64,000 bases of DNA from positions 14,804,001-14,868,000 of the forward strand of contig BSBM01000007.1 of NCBI GenBank assembly GCA_027924585.1, written 5' to 3'. Below, piece by piece: positions 45,043-57,592 of this stretch; position 1 is the first letter of the stretch, and each line of letters starts with the position of its first letter. Made by a program: the position numbers and the translations under genes. Source of the DNA: Larix kaempferi (lineage: Eukaryota > Streptophyta > Pinopsida > Pinales > Pinaceae). The notes below the pieces were generated by a model that did not search any database, was not told where the DNA came from, and worked only from the letters and a program-made list of their open reading frames with translations.

Positions 45043-47868
45043 AAAAATAACACCGTCCTCGGTGTTCATTCTTTTCAGCAGTTTGTTCTCTGCTTTTGTA
45101 GTCAACCCTTGCTTGTTTTGTCATTTCTGTTTGTCCTCCTTACTTTCATGACTCTTTTCCAAGTTCCTCTCGATCATGTCTGCATTTTTCACTACACAAC
45201 CAGAATTCAAGAACCGTAAAAACTTATCATCAATTCCATAATCAAACTCATAAATATTTTATTGCAGCATATCATTTGCAATTCATGGAATATCTTTAGT
45301 CTTTGTTTGTGCTTTTATTATCATAAACACACTTACATCCAGCTCTCTAAGAATTGTAGACTGTTTAATTTAATCCATACATCAATCATTTGATCCAGAA
45401 AATTCTTGTCTAACACCCGAGTGCTCACACAACAATTCTTTCGAAATTATTGCCTAACACTTCAGTGCTCACACAGCAATTATTTCACAGATTTCTTGCC
45501 TAACACCACAGTGCTCACACAGCAATACTTTCTCTCATGCATACTAAGCAGCGTCCTGCCTCCCGCATATGCATTCTCTTATAGTTTGCCTAGGTCTTTA
45601 CCGCTTGTTGATTCCTTCAAGAATCCTAGCGGATGTCAACTCCTTGATTTCTCGGGAGTGTTTCAGTGCCTTTAACGCACTCTCGCATAATTCCCCTCAA
45701 GCCTTCTCGCTTGAGTCCAGGAATCTATTCCCCTCAAGCCTCCTTGCTTGAGTCTGGGAAAATCTCATTCAAATTCATCAATTATTTTCGTCATATTACA
45801 TTTTATAACCATACAATTTCCCTGACCAATTTGGTCTACTGCTTTATTCAACAATAATTAACAATAATAAAAACTGTAATGTGGATCTTTCATCCTCACC
45901 CCTTTATTGTACCATGCATAATATATTACGCTTTTGTCTTTCGACAAGTTCCACCGAGTTTTGGCCATCTGCCAAATTCAATTGTTAGTAACACTTTATA
46001 TAACAAAATCAGATATTTGTAAATAATAAAATCATTCGTTCTTCATACTACAATATCCATACTTGATCATCTGAAGTAAACGTTTTTCTCCTTCCAAGCA
46101 TATCTAACTTACTTAATAGGATTACATAATTCCTTGAACACGAAATAATATTCTTCCTATGATGACCCATGGACATGATGATTTCTTAACCTCGAATGTT
46201 ATCCTCCACTATTTCGAACACACTTCCTATTTTAATTATACAACTTCTTTGTATATACCAACATCACATAGAAATCACCAATTTTCTAAACATACTTGCA
46301 TACCTTATAATGATAACCATATACCTTGTAAGGGTGGCCGCATATCTTCTTATTATAAGATCCCCATATGTCGAGGTACCAGTTTACCTGTATCATCACA
46401 TATTAGTATTACACTAAATATCACATGCATCTATATATCCCATTTCTACCTCTTGACTGTTGTAGTGCTGTGTGTGGATATACATTCCGCTCAACCACAA
46501 CATTAAATGTGTTAGTCGAAAAAGAAAAGCTGTAATTAACTCGTAAGGGCAATCATGCATAAAACCTATGTCAATCATCACCTTTACTTGTTTCATAAAA
46601 GCTTATACATCAATTACTATTAAATATTACTTCTGATCTATCATGATATTAAAGTTTTTCCTTAACTCCTAATGCGGATTTAAAAACGGTCATTATAAAG
46701 ACATCAGAGAATTTAAAGTGTCATGTATTACCATTCCGTGGCGGTTCTAGTTTTCCAACACTTTTATTCATACAATAACACGTACTCACCATTAATTACA
46801 TCTGTGCATTTATTATGTTAAAAACATGATTAAATATAATCATTTTGACACCACATATAATATATATATAACGCCACTTTGAATGATAAATTTATGATGT
46901 TGACATAACTAGGAAATTCTGGTAACATACATACATACAGCCGAACTAACCTTCCACAAGCAATGTTCGGCTTTATATATGAAAGGAACTTGACAGTTCC
47001 TAACATAATCGAAACCTTAGACCATCTTCTTTAGTCAATTTTTAGCATATATAATTACTTTATAAACGACTTAACATATATAAGTTGCTTATTTTATCTA
47101 TATGAATCTCATATTTGGAAATCCTGACGAATGGATCAATAGAATTCGATTAGTCAGAAATAATTAACAAAATGTATCAACACTATTCTCCCATATGACG
47201 CGTTTAGTGAAACTGAAAGATATCCACTCCTAAGAATAACAATAAAGGTAGAGAAGGTAGTATGTATTTAAGACGAATTTCCAAATCAACAGATTTAGAA
47301 GAGTTCTTCAGTTTAGCACATTCCCAACTAGGATGACTTTCAATATACGAAGACTCATTCCACAAAACCATAACCATTATCATGCTAAAGACTATTTTCT
47401 CGTCGTCCCATGAATTCTAATTTGTAAAATAGGAGGATATATTCATCAGTTAAATTTACCAATAACAGATTGTTCATATCCATAATGAAACATATACTAT
47501 CCTTACCTACAAAAGATGTTGCGCCATTATAATGCTTTCACCAAATGAAACATACTTACTTGCAATTTAATGACAACTTGTAAGCTACCTGTTGTCAATC
47601 CGTTGAAATGAAATTTTCTATTGCGTCTGGTGTCGCCAGTTCGACTAACTAGTATATGTTTTCCCCGACTGAGCCCAAATAAGCCCGAGTATTAGCAACC
47701 TGCGCTCTGGCGGAAGAAACTTTGAAGTCGAGCTCGGAGATTCATTCTCCCACTCAAGTACAATTCATGCATCCAAAATGAAACGAAAACAATTACTTAG
47801 TAAACTTAACAACCTTCATACTCACTTATCGCATGTTGAGCTCATTAGGCCTAGTGTTGTAACCTAAT

Positions 47869-47880
47869 GCTCTGATACCA
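47869..47880 (-). other. Primer-binding site, tRNA-iMet (internal 1)
   Basis: Minus-strand TGGTATCAGAGC, 2 bp after the LTR end. It is complementary to the 3' end of plant initiator methionine tRNA, the most common primer of plant LTR elements. It fixes the element's orientation as minus. Confidence 0.93.
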
Positions 47881-47882
47881 TA

Positions 47883-50800
47883 TATCACGAACCCAAAATT
47901 TCGTAAAATTTAAAACTTTTCTAGGTGCCTAAAAATGCCACTAAAATATATATGCGGAAACATAAAGTGTGGGTTTACTTTCTTAAACCTTATGGGAAAC
48001 ACAAACTTCATTATGTCTTAACATACATCCTTTACGAAGCATATACTTCCTTCAATAAAACCATCTAAATGGTAACAACACATTCATAATTTATAAGCGA
48101 AACATTATATCAACAATCAACCTTGTATATGAATCGTATACATCAAATAATCATAATCATTTTTAAAGATAGAAACAAGTACTCATACATGAGACACATT
48201 TCGAAACACCATAGAAAACATAGGAGACAAAAATATAACGTGGTTCACCCGAACTCGGGCTAGTCCACAAAGGTGTGTGTGCCGCTTTTATTATTCATCA
48301 AAAGATAATTTACAACTACAACCCAATGGTTGCTTTAATCATCTTCCATCTTTTTCCAAGCTTCTCAATGAATGAGTAATTTGGTTGTTGCAACCAGATT
48401 TCTTCTCCTTCCTTCAAGCCTCTATCCCATAGAGTACTTTATCAAACTTTCCACTACCTCACTTTGGGGTATTACTAATACTATAACATGTCCAAAATAC
48501 TGAACATACTTTAAAGAGACATTAGGTTTAATATCTTAACCAAAGAAATAACCAATGTATTCACATACTTTAAAGAGGTTCTATGTTTAATATCTTAACC
48601 AAAGGATTACATCTTATATCTTAATATTCCTTTAAATCAACATACTACCATAAAAGATATTCAATGTATTCACATACTTTAAAGAGATATTAGGCTTAAT
48701 ATCTTAAACAAAGAAATATCCAATGTACTAAATGTTGGACTAAATTCTTCCTTCCAAACATCTCGATTACTATAGAAATATAACAACTTTCTTGACCTAG
48801 AGCTTGACCTTGAATCTAATCTTTCCAGTCCATACTCAACTCAGGACTGCCACGTATTAAACTTTTTATCAGTACAACCAGATAATAACTCAATACTGTG
48901 AAGAAAATCTACTTATATAATTAAACTCAGAAAAACAAACACAATCAGTAAGAGTCACTAATATGTATAAATATGCGTTCCCTTAACTCAACTAACACAC
49001 ATGAGCAACTCTACCCAAAAGTTCGACTCTCTTAGACAATGATAGATCTCTACTTATAACGCAGAAATAAGTGTAAAAAGTATGGATACATCAATACCGA
49101 GATCTGTCAATGTTTATATACAACGACCTCTCGATCTGAAACAGAGTATATATATATATATATCATTCATTCATATAAAACAACCCAGAGATTGGCTGTT
49201 GTAGCGCCATCTCTGCACGATCCCCAACTTAGGATGTTTATCGTCCTCCCTTGGAATAGAGCTCACTTTCGAGATGGTCCCATTCCAATCATTTTTCAAA
49301 TCCGAAGGTAATGTAACTATAAATGCAAAGGCTTTAACAGAAAGGATCTGATCAGAAGGTGTTGTAATTATAAACGCAGACAGAGATAAAAAAAACATCT
49401 CTCGGAAATGGCAAACCCCAGGTGAAATTATGTTTCATCTTGAATCGCCAAAGCAAGTTTTAAAAAAACAAAACTTCGATCCAATGGACAGGGTATATAC
49501 CTGACTTAAATATCAAGCAATATAAACAATATATTTTGGATCGAATTATAAACGCAGACAGAGATAAAAGCATCTCTCGGAAATGGAAAACCCTAGGTTA
49601 AATTATGTTTCATCTTGAATCGCCAAAGCAAGTTTTAAAAAAACAAACTTCGATCCAATGGACAAGGTATATACCTGAATTAAATCTCAAGCAATATAAA
49701 CAATATATTTATCTATAACTTCTGAGCAGCAAGGGCTTCACGCCGCTGCTAACAATAGGAATGGGCGTAGTACATAGATCCATGTAATCGAAATCAACCC
49801 ACACCGATTATCATAAATAAAAATATATCTATAACTTCTGAGCAGTAAGGGCTTCACGCCGCTGCCAACAATAGGACTGAGGCGTAATAGATAGATCCAT
49901 GTAATCGACATCAACCCACACCGATTATCATAAATAAAAATATATATATCTATAACTCTGTCCAAGCAGAGAACAAGACACAGGTATATGCAATAAACAT
50001 ATTATATTAACTTTGTAATCAATAGCGATAAAAAGAAATAGTTGCGCGCTATCTCTAGTTCGAATAGAGATCCAAGACTCAAAACAGAGGTATTAACATT
50101 TTACTATAACTCTGTACATAACAGAGATCCAACAATAACCAATGATGAGGTATATAGAAAACAACTTACCATGTAACTCTTCTTGCCAAGATTTGTTAAG
50201 CTGGGAGCCATCTCCTCATTCTTCCCCATCACGCAGAGTTCAAAGTTTTCCCTTTCCACGCAGAACCAAGATAGATCTGCAAGCATCTTCGAATATGCCC
50301 AGATTTTCCGTCTTGTAAACGCCAACTCAAATAAGAATCCAATGCTCAGAGCTTCTTTTTTCCCCCCAATCGATGTGCAAAGCTCCCTCTTAAAGCAGAG
50401 GTTGAATCCCCTCTCCCTTGTAGAACGATCAGGGATCTCATGGGAAAATCCGCCCCCTCCCTGAGCGAGTGACACCTGGTACAACAGGAACCCAGCACCG
50501 AAACACGATGGCAAGTAGCTGCCTTCCATTAATGAGGTAGCATTGCGCCAATCTCAGTACTCCCTAACTTCGTATCGTCCCACTCAAAACCAGCCCCCCC
50601 TTCTCCATCACGCTGCTCAATAAATAAAACGTAAACCAGAGGCACATGCCTCCACTTGGAGAAACCTATACCTAACCAATGACATGTGTAAGACTGATCT
50701 TTCAAAGGAGCGCTATTTGGATTTTCAGAATCTTTCCTAGTCTACCTATCAGTCGACTCTTGCTGAGTCATCCCACCACTTAATCGAGTTGGGGTTTGGT

Positions 50801-51769
50801 TAACAAAACAAGGAAGATGCAACTTCTTAAAGCCGTGAATAAAAGGATTACAAAAGAGTTTATAAAGCAATTTATGCCTCTCCATAAATTGTACCCAAAG
50901 TGTAATATCCTAATCATAACATAGTGAGGTAATCTTAATTATACATAGCTATCTTATATATGTAGTATATAAGAAATAACCTTTGTTAAATGATAAGTGT
51001 TTTAATATTTAGAGAAATATCCAAGTGCCAACAATATCTTCATATATAGTTCATACTTCATTCACATTTAGTTCTTTTATGTATACTTGTTCATTTCACA
51101 CACTTTGACTCGAAAAGTAATTACTAAGGCTCTCCCTTATGGACCCATAAATATATATATCTATATATATATATAGATATTCATAAACCTATATATATAT
51201 AGATATATAAACTTATAAAGGTATTTTCTTATATATCTTATTATAAGAACATTTGATCTATATAGAGAGAGAGAGAGAGTCCTATAAGAAGACCTATCTT
51301 CATACTCGAGGATACGTCCTATGAGGCACCAGAAGATTTGTGATGAGTAACTACTTCCTTGATCTATGTCGATGACACTAATGACCTTAGCTTAACACGT
51401 AAACCACTTACCCTTCTGGTGGATTCCGTTGTCGGTCGTTCATCCACGTTACTGTCCTTAACCTTTTATGTTTACAATTACCCTTTAGGCAATAAATCCC
51501 AACTTACAATATTTTTGTTGGTGGGGCCTTGGCCTTGATGTCTAGATTATGAAGGATTCCCTCGACTTTACCTTTCCGCAATGATTTAGTTGTCGACGCT
51601 TAGTTGCACTGTTGCATCTTCTCTTCTCAGTTTACAACTTATAACTTAGGAAAATAATTAACGATGTTTTTTTCAAGGTCCACTGGTGGGGCCTTGGCCT
51701 TGAGCTCCTCACCAGGGCCTCATAAATAATTTACATTATACATTGTATAAATCTTAGAGGGATATTACA
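47883..51769 (-). mobile_element. Element L, LTR2 (middle LTR)
   Basis: 3887 bp, near-identical to LTR1. In the central part it shares several variants with LTR3 but not LTR1: AATATGCCCAG versus AATATTCCCAG, AGAACGATC versus AGAATGATC, GCCTCCACTTGG versus GCCTCTACTTGG, and AAATCTTAGAGG versus AAATATTAGAGG. It serves as both 3' LTR of the upstream unit and 5' LTR of the downstream unit. Confidence 0.9.
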
Positions 51770-54622
51770 TCCTCCTCCCCTTAAAAATAACACCGTCCTC
51801 GGTGTTCATTCTTTTCAGCAGTTTGTTCTCTGCTTTTGTAGTCAACCCTTGCTTGTTTTGTCATTTCTGTTTGTCCTCCTTACTTTCATGACTCTTTTCC
51901 AAGTTCCTCTCGATCACGTCTGCATTTTTCACTACACAACCAGAATTCAAGAACCGTAAAAACTTATCATCAATTCCATAATCAAACTCATAAATATTTT
52001 ATTGCAGCATATCATTTGCAATTCATGGAATATCTTTAGTCTTTGTTTGTGCTTTTATTATCATAAACACACTTACATCCAACTCTCTAAGAATTGTAGA
52101 CTGTTTAATTTAATCCATACATCAATCATTTGATCCAGAAAATTCTTGTCTAACACCCGAGTGCTCACACAACAATTCTTTCGAAATTATTGCCTAACAC
52201 TTCAGTGCTCACACAGCAATTATTTCACAGATTTCTTGCCTAACACCACAGTGCTCACGCAGCAATACTTTCTCTCATGCATACTAAGCAGCGTCCTGCC
52301 TCCCGCATATGCATTCTCTTATAGTTTGCCTAGGTCTTTACCGCTTGTTGATTCCTTCAAGAATCCTAGCGGATGTCAACTCCTTGATTTCTCGGGAGTG
52401 TTTCAGTGCCTTTAACGCACTCTCGCATAATTCCCCTCAAGCCTTCTCGCTTGAGTCCAGGAATCTATTCCCCTCAAGCCTCCTTGCTTGAGTCTGGGAA
52501 AATCTCATTCAAATTCATCAATTATTTTCGTCATATTACATTTTATAACCATACAATTTCCCTGACCAATTTGGTCTACTGCTTTATTCAACAATAATTA
52601 ACAATAATAAAAACTGTAATGTGGATCTTTCATCCTCACCCCTTTATTGTACCATGCATAATATATTACGCTTTTGTCTTTCGACAAGTTCCACCGAGTT
52701 TTGGCCATCTGCCAAATTCAATTGTTAGTAACACTTTATATAACAAAATCAGATATTTGTAAATAAGAAAATCATTCGTTCTTCATACTACAATATCCAT
52801 ACTTGATCATCTGAAGTAAACGTTTTTCTCCTTCCAAGCATATCTAACTTACTTAATAGGATTACATAATTCCTTGAACACGAAATAATATTCTTCCTAT
52901 GATGACCCATGGACATGATGATTTCTTAACCTCGAATGTTATCCTCCACTATTTCGAACACACTTCCTATTTTAATTATACAACTTCTTTGTATATACCA
53001 ACATCACATAGAAATCACCAATTTTCTAAACATACTTGCATACCTTATAATGATAACCATATACCTTGTAAGGGTGGCCGCATATCTTCTTATTATAAGA
53101 TCCCCATATGTCGAGGTACCAGTTTACCTGTATCATCACATATTAGTATTACACTAAATATCACATGCATCTATATATCCCATTTCTACCTCTTGACTGT
53201 TGTAGTGCTGTGTGTGGATATACATTCCGCTCAACCACAACATTAAATGTGTTAGTCGAAAAAGAAAAGCTGTAATTAACTCGTAAGGGCAATCATGCAT
53301 AAAACCTATGTCAATCATCACCTTTACTTGTTTCATAAAAGCTTATACATCAATTACTATTAAATATTACTTCTGATCTATCATGATATTAAAGTTTTTC
53401 CTTAACTCCTAATGCGGATTTAAAAACGGTCATTATAAAGACATCAGAGAATTTAAAGTGTCATGTATTACCATTCCGTGGCGGTTCTAGTTTTCCAACA
53501 CTTTTATTCATACAATAACACGTACTCACCATTAATTACATCTGTGCATTTATTATGTTAGAAACATGATTAAATATAATCATTTTGACACCACATATAA
53601 TATATATATAACGCCACTTTGAATGATAAATTTATGATGTTGACATAACTAGGAAATTCTGGTAACATACATACATACAGCCGAACTAACCTTCCACAAG
53701 CAATGTTCGGCTTTATATATGAAAGGAACTTGACAGTTCCTAACATAATCGAAACCTTAGACCATCTTATTTAGTCAATTTTTAGCATATATAATTACTT
53801 TATAAATGACTTAACATATATAAGTTGCTTATTTTATCTATATGAATCTCATATTCAGAAATCCTGACGAATGGATCAATAGAATTCGATTAGTCAGAAA
53901 TAATTAACAAAATGTATCAACACTATTCTCCCATATGACGCGTTTAGTGAAACTGAAAGATATCCACTCCTAAGAATAACAATAAAGGTAGAGAAGGTAG
54001 TAAGTATTTAAGACGAATTTCCAAATCAACAGATTTAGAAGAGTTCTTTAGTTTAGCACATTCCCAACTAGGATGACTTTCAATATACGAAGACTCATTC
54101 CACAAAACCATAACCATTATCATGCTAAAGACTATTTTCTCGTCGTCCCATGAATTCTAATTTGTAAAATAGGAGGATATATTCATCAGTTAAATTTACC
54201 AATAACAGATTGTTCATATCCATAATGAAACATATACTATCCTTACCTACAAAAGATGTTGCGCCATTATAATGCTTTCACCAAATGAAACATACTTACT
54301 TGCAATTTAATGACAACTTGTAAGCTACCTGTTGTCAATCCGTTGAAATGAAATTTTCTATTGCGTCTGGTGTCGCCAGTTCGACTAACTAGTATATGTT
54401 TTCCCCGACTGAGCCCAAATAAGCCCGAGTATTAGCAACCTGCGCTCTGGCGGAAGAAACCTTGAAGTCGAGCTCGGAGATTCATTCTCCCACTCAAGTA
54501 CAATTCATGCATCCAAAATGAAACGAAAACAATTAATTAGTAAACTTAACAACCTTCATACTCACTTATCGCATGTTGAGCTCATTAGGCCTAGTGTTGT
54601 AACCTAATGCTCTGATACCATA
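51770..54622 (-). mobile_element. Element L, internal region 2
   Basis: 2853 bp, the same length as internal 1, with roughly a dozen single-base differences seen by eye. PPT at 51770-51782. No coding capacity. The 45 bp repeats recur at about 52149-52275. Confidence 0.9.
54609..54620 (-). other. Primer-binding site, tRNA-iMet (internal 2)
   Basis: Minus-strand TGGTATCAGAGC, 2 bp inside the end of LTR3, as in internal 1. Confidence 0.93.
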
Positions 54623-57592
54623 TATCACGAACCCAAAATTTCGTAAAATTTAAAACTTTTCTAGGTGCCTAAAAATGCCACTAAAATATATATGCGGAAA
54701 CATAAAGTGTGGGTTTACTTTCTTAAACCTTATGGGAAACACAAACTTCATTATGTCTTAACATACATCCTTTACGAAGCATATACTTCCTTCAATAAAA
54801 CCATCTAAATGGTAACAACACATTCATAATTTATAAGCGAAACATTATATCAACAATCAACTTTGTATATGAATCGTATACATCAAATAATCATAATCAT
54901 TTTTAAAGATAGAAACAAGTACTCATACATGAGACACATTTCGAAACACCATAGAAAACATAGGAGACAAAAATATAACGTGGTTCACCCGAACTCGGGC
55001 TAGTCCACAAAGGTGTGTGTGCCGCTTTTATTATTCATCAAAAGATAATTTACAACTACAACCCAATGGTTGCTTTAATCATCTTCCAGCTTTTTCCAAG
55101 CTTCTCAATGAATGAGTAATTTGGTTGTTGCAACCAGATTTCTTCTCCTTCCTTCAAGCCTCTATCCCATAGAGTACTTTATCAAACTTTCCACTACCTC
55201 ACTTTGGGGTATTACTAATACTATAACATGTCCAAAATACTGAACATACTTTAAAGAGACATTAGGTTTAATATCTTAACCAAAGAAATAACAAATGTAT
55301 TCACATACTTTAAAGAGGTTCTATGTTTAATATCTTAACCAAAGGATTACATCTTATATCTTAATATTCCTTTAAATCAACATACTACCATAAAAGATAT
55401 TCAATGTATTCACATACTTTAAAGAGATATTAGGCTTAATATCTTAAACAAAGAAATATCCAATGTACTAAATGTTGGACTAAATTCTTCCTTCCAAACA
55501 TCTCGATTACTATAGAAATATAACAACTTTCTTGACCTAGAGCTTGACCTTGAATCTAATCTTTCCAGTCCATACTAACCTCAGGACTGCCACGTATTAA
55601 ACTTTTTATCAGTACAACCAGATAATAACTCAATACTGTGAAGAAAATCTACTTATATAATTAAACTCAGAAAAACAAACACAATCAGTAAGAGTCACTA
55701 ATATGTATAAATATGCGTTCCCTTAACTCAACTAACACACATGAGCAACTCTACCCAAAAGTTCGACTCTCTTAGACAATGATAGATCTCTACTTATAAC
55801 GCAGAAATAAGTGTAAAAAGTATGGATACATCAATACCGAGATCTGTCAATGTTTATATACAACGACCTCTCGATCTGAAACAGAGTATATATATATATA
55901 TCATTCATTCATATAAAACAACCCAGAGATTGGCTGTTGTAGCGCCATCTCTGCACGATCCCCAACTTAGGATGTTTATCGTCCTCCCTTGGAATAGAGC
56001 TCACTTTCGAGATGGTCCCATTCCAATCATTTTTCAAATCCGAAGGTAATGTAACTATAAATGCAAAGGCTTTAACAGAAAGGATCTGATCAGAAGGTGT
56101 TGTAAGCATCTTCGAATATGCCCAGATTTTCCGTCTTGTAAACGCCAACTCAAATAAGAATCCAATGCTCAGAGCTTCTTTTTTCCCCCCAATCGATGTG
56201 CAAAGCTCCCTCTTAAAGCAGAGGTTGAATCCCCTCTCCCTTGTAGAACGATCAGGGATCTCATGGGAAAATCCGCCCCCTCCTTGAGCGAGTGACACCT
56301 GGTACAACAGGAACCCAGCACCGAAACACGATGGCAAGTAGCTGCCTTCCATTAATGAGGTAGCATTGCGCCAATCTCAGTACTCCCTAACTTCGTATCG
56401 TCCCACTCAAAACCAGCCCCCCCTTCTCCATCACGCTGCTCAATAAATAAAACGTAAACCAGAGGCACATGCCTCCACTTGGAGAAACCTATACCTAACC
56501 AATGACATGTGTAAGACTGATCTTTCAAAGGAGCGCTATTTGGATTTTCAGAATCTTTCCTAGTCTACCTATCAGTCGACTCTTGCTGAGTCATCCCACC
56601 ACTTAATCGAGTTGGGGTTTGGTTAACAAAACAAGGAAGATGCAACTTCTTAAAGCCGTGAATAAAAGGATTACAAAAGAGTTTATAAAGCAATTTATGC
56701 CTCTCCATAAATTGTACCCAAAGTGTAATATCCTAATCATAACATAGTGAGGTAATCTTAATTATACATAGCTATCTTATATATGTAGTATATAAGAAAT
56801 AACCTTTGTTAAATGATAAGTGTTTTAATATTTAGAGAAATATCCAAGTGCCAACAATATCTTCATATATAGTTCATACTTCATTCACATTTAGTTCTTT
56901 TATGTATACTTGTTCATTTCACACACTTTGACTCGAAAAGTAATTACTAAGGCTCTCCTTTATGGACCCATAAATATATATATCTATATATATATATAGA
57001 TATTCATAAACCTATATATATATAGATATATAAACTTATAAAGGTATTTTCTTATATATCTTATTATAAGAACATTTGATCTATATATATAGAGAGAGAG
57101 AGTCCTATAAGAAGACCTATCTTCATACTCGAGGATACGTCCTATGAGGCACCAGAAGATTTGTGATGAGTAACTACTTCCTTGATCTATGTCGATGACA
57201 CTAATGACCTTAGCTTAACACGTAAACCACTTACCCTTCTAGTGGATTCCGTTGTCGGTCGTTCATCCACGTTACTGTCCTTAACCTTTTATGTTTACAA
57301 TTACCCTTTAGGCAATAAATCCCAACTTACAATATTTTTGTTGGTGGGGCCTTGGCCTTGATGTCTAGATTATGAAGGATTCCCTCGACTTTACCTTTCT
57401 GCAATGATTTAGTTGTCGACGCTTAGTTGCACCGTTGCATCTTCTCTTCCCAGTTTACAACTTATAACTTAGGAAAATAATTAACGATGTTTTTTTCAAG
57501 GTCCACTGGTGGGGCCTTGGCCTTGAGCTCCTCACCAGGGCCTCATAAATAATTTACATTATACATTGTATAAATCTTAGAGGGATATTACA
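54623..57592 (-). mobile_element. Element L, LTR3 (5' LTR, internally deleted)
   Basis: 2970 bp. Matches LTR1 and LTR2 except for a deletion of about 915 bp at 56105, corresponding to 42624-43538 in LTR1, with a 2 bp microhomology (AA). The deletion removes both internal duplications and fuses two minus-strand ORFs into a 147-residue frame (56352-55909), which is accidental. The outer end TGTAATATCCC abuts the TSD aaact. Confidence 0.9.

Larger units (their letters stand above)
45030..47882 (-). mobile_element. Element L, internal region 1
   Basis: 2853 bp bounded by PPT (45030-45042) and PBS (47869-47880). No gag or pol motif was seen on the minus strand. It contains three approximately 45 bp repeats at 45409-45535 (each CTAACAC...GTGCTCACACARCAAT) and two short hairpins, CTCAAGC...GCTTGAG, at 45695-45755. 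The plus-strand ORFs over these repeats are antisense to the element and not supported. Confidence 0.9.
41137..57592 (-). mobile_element. Non-autonomous LTR element L: LTR-int-LTR-int-LTR
   Basis: A 16,456 bp insertion flanked by aaact on both sides (41132-41136 and 57593-57597). On the minus strand it runs LTR3 (57592-54623), PBS, internal 2, PPT, LTR2 (51769-47883), PBS, internal 1, PPT, LTR1 (45029-41137). The ends are TGTAATATCCC and GGGTTCGTGATA, a TG...CA pair with C to T in the last CA. Internal regions are 2853 bp each and carry no gag or pol, so it depends on other elements (a LARD type). The copies are nearly identical, so it is young. Confidence 0.92.

Noticed and set aside
45406-45857. 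Plus-strand ORFs with VLTQQ repeats in L internals
   Set aside because: Antisense to the element and explained by the 45 bp tandem repeat; identical in both internals only because they are young copies.
41137-57592. CRISPR-like or satellite array explanation for the repeated 6.7 kb units
   Set aside because: Units have LTR ends, PBS and PPT and are flanked by a TSD, so a retrotransposon explains them.
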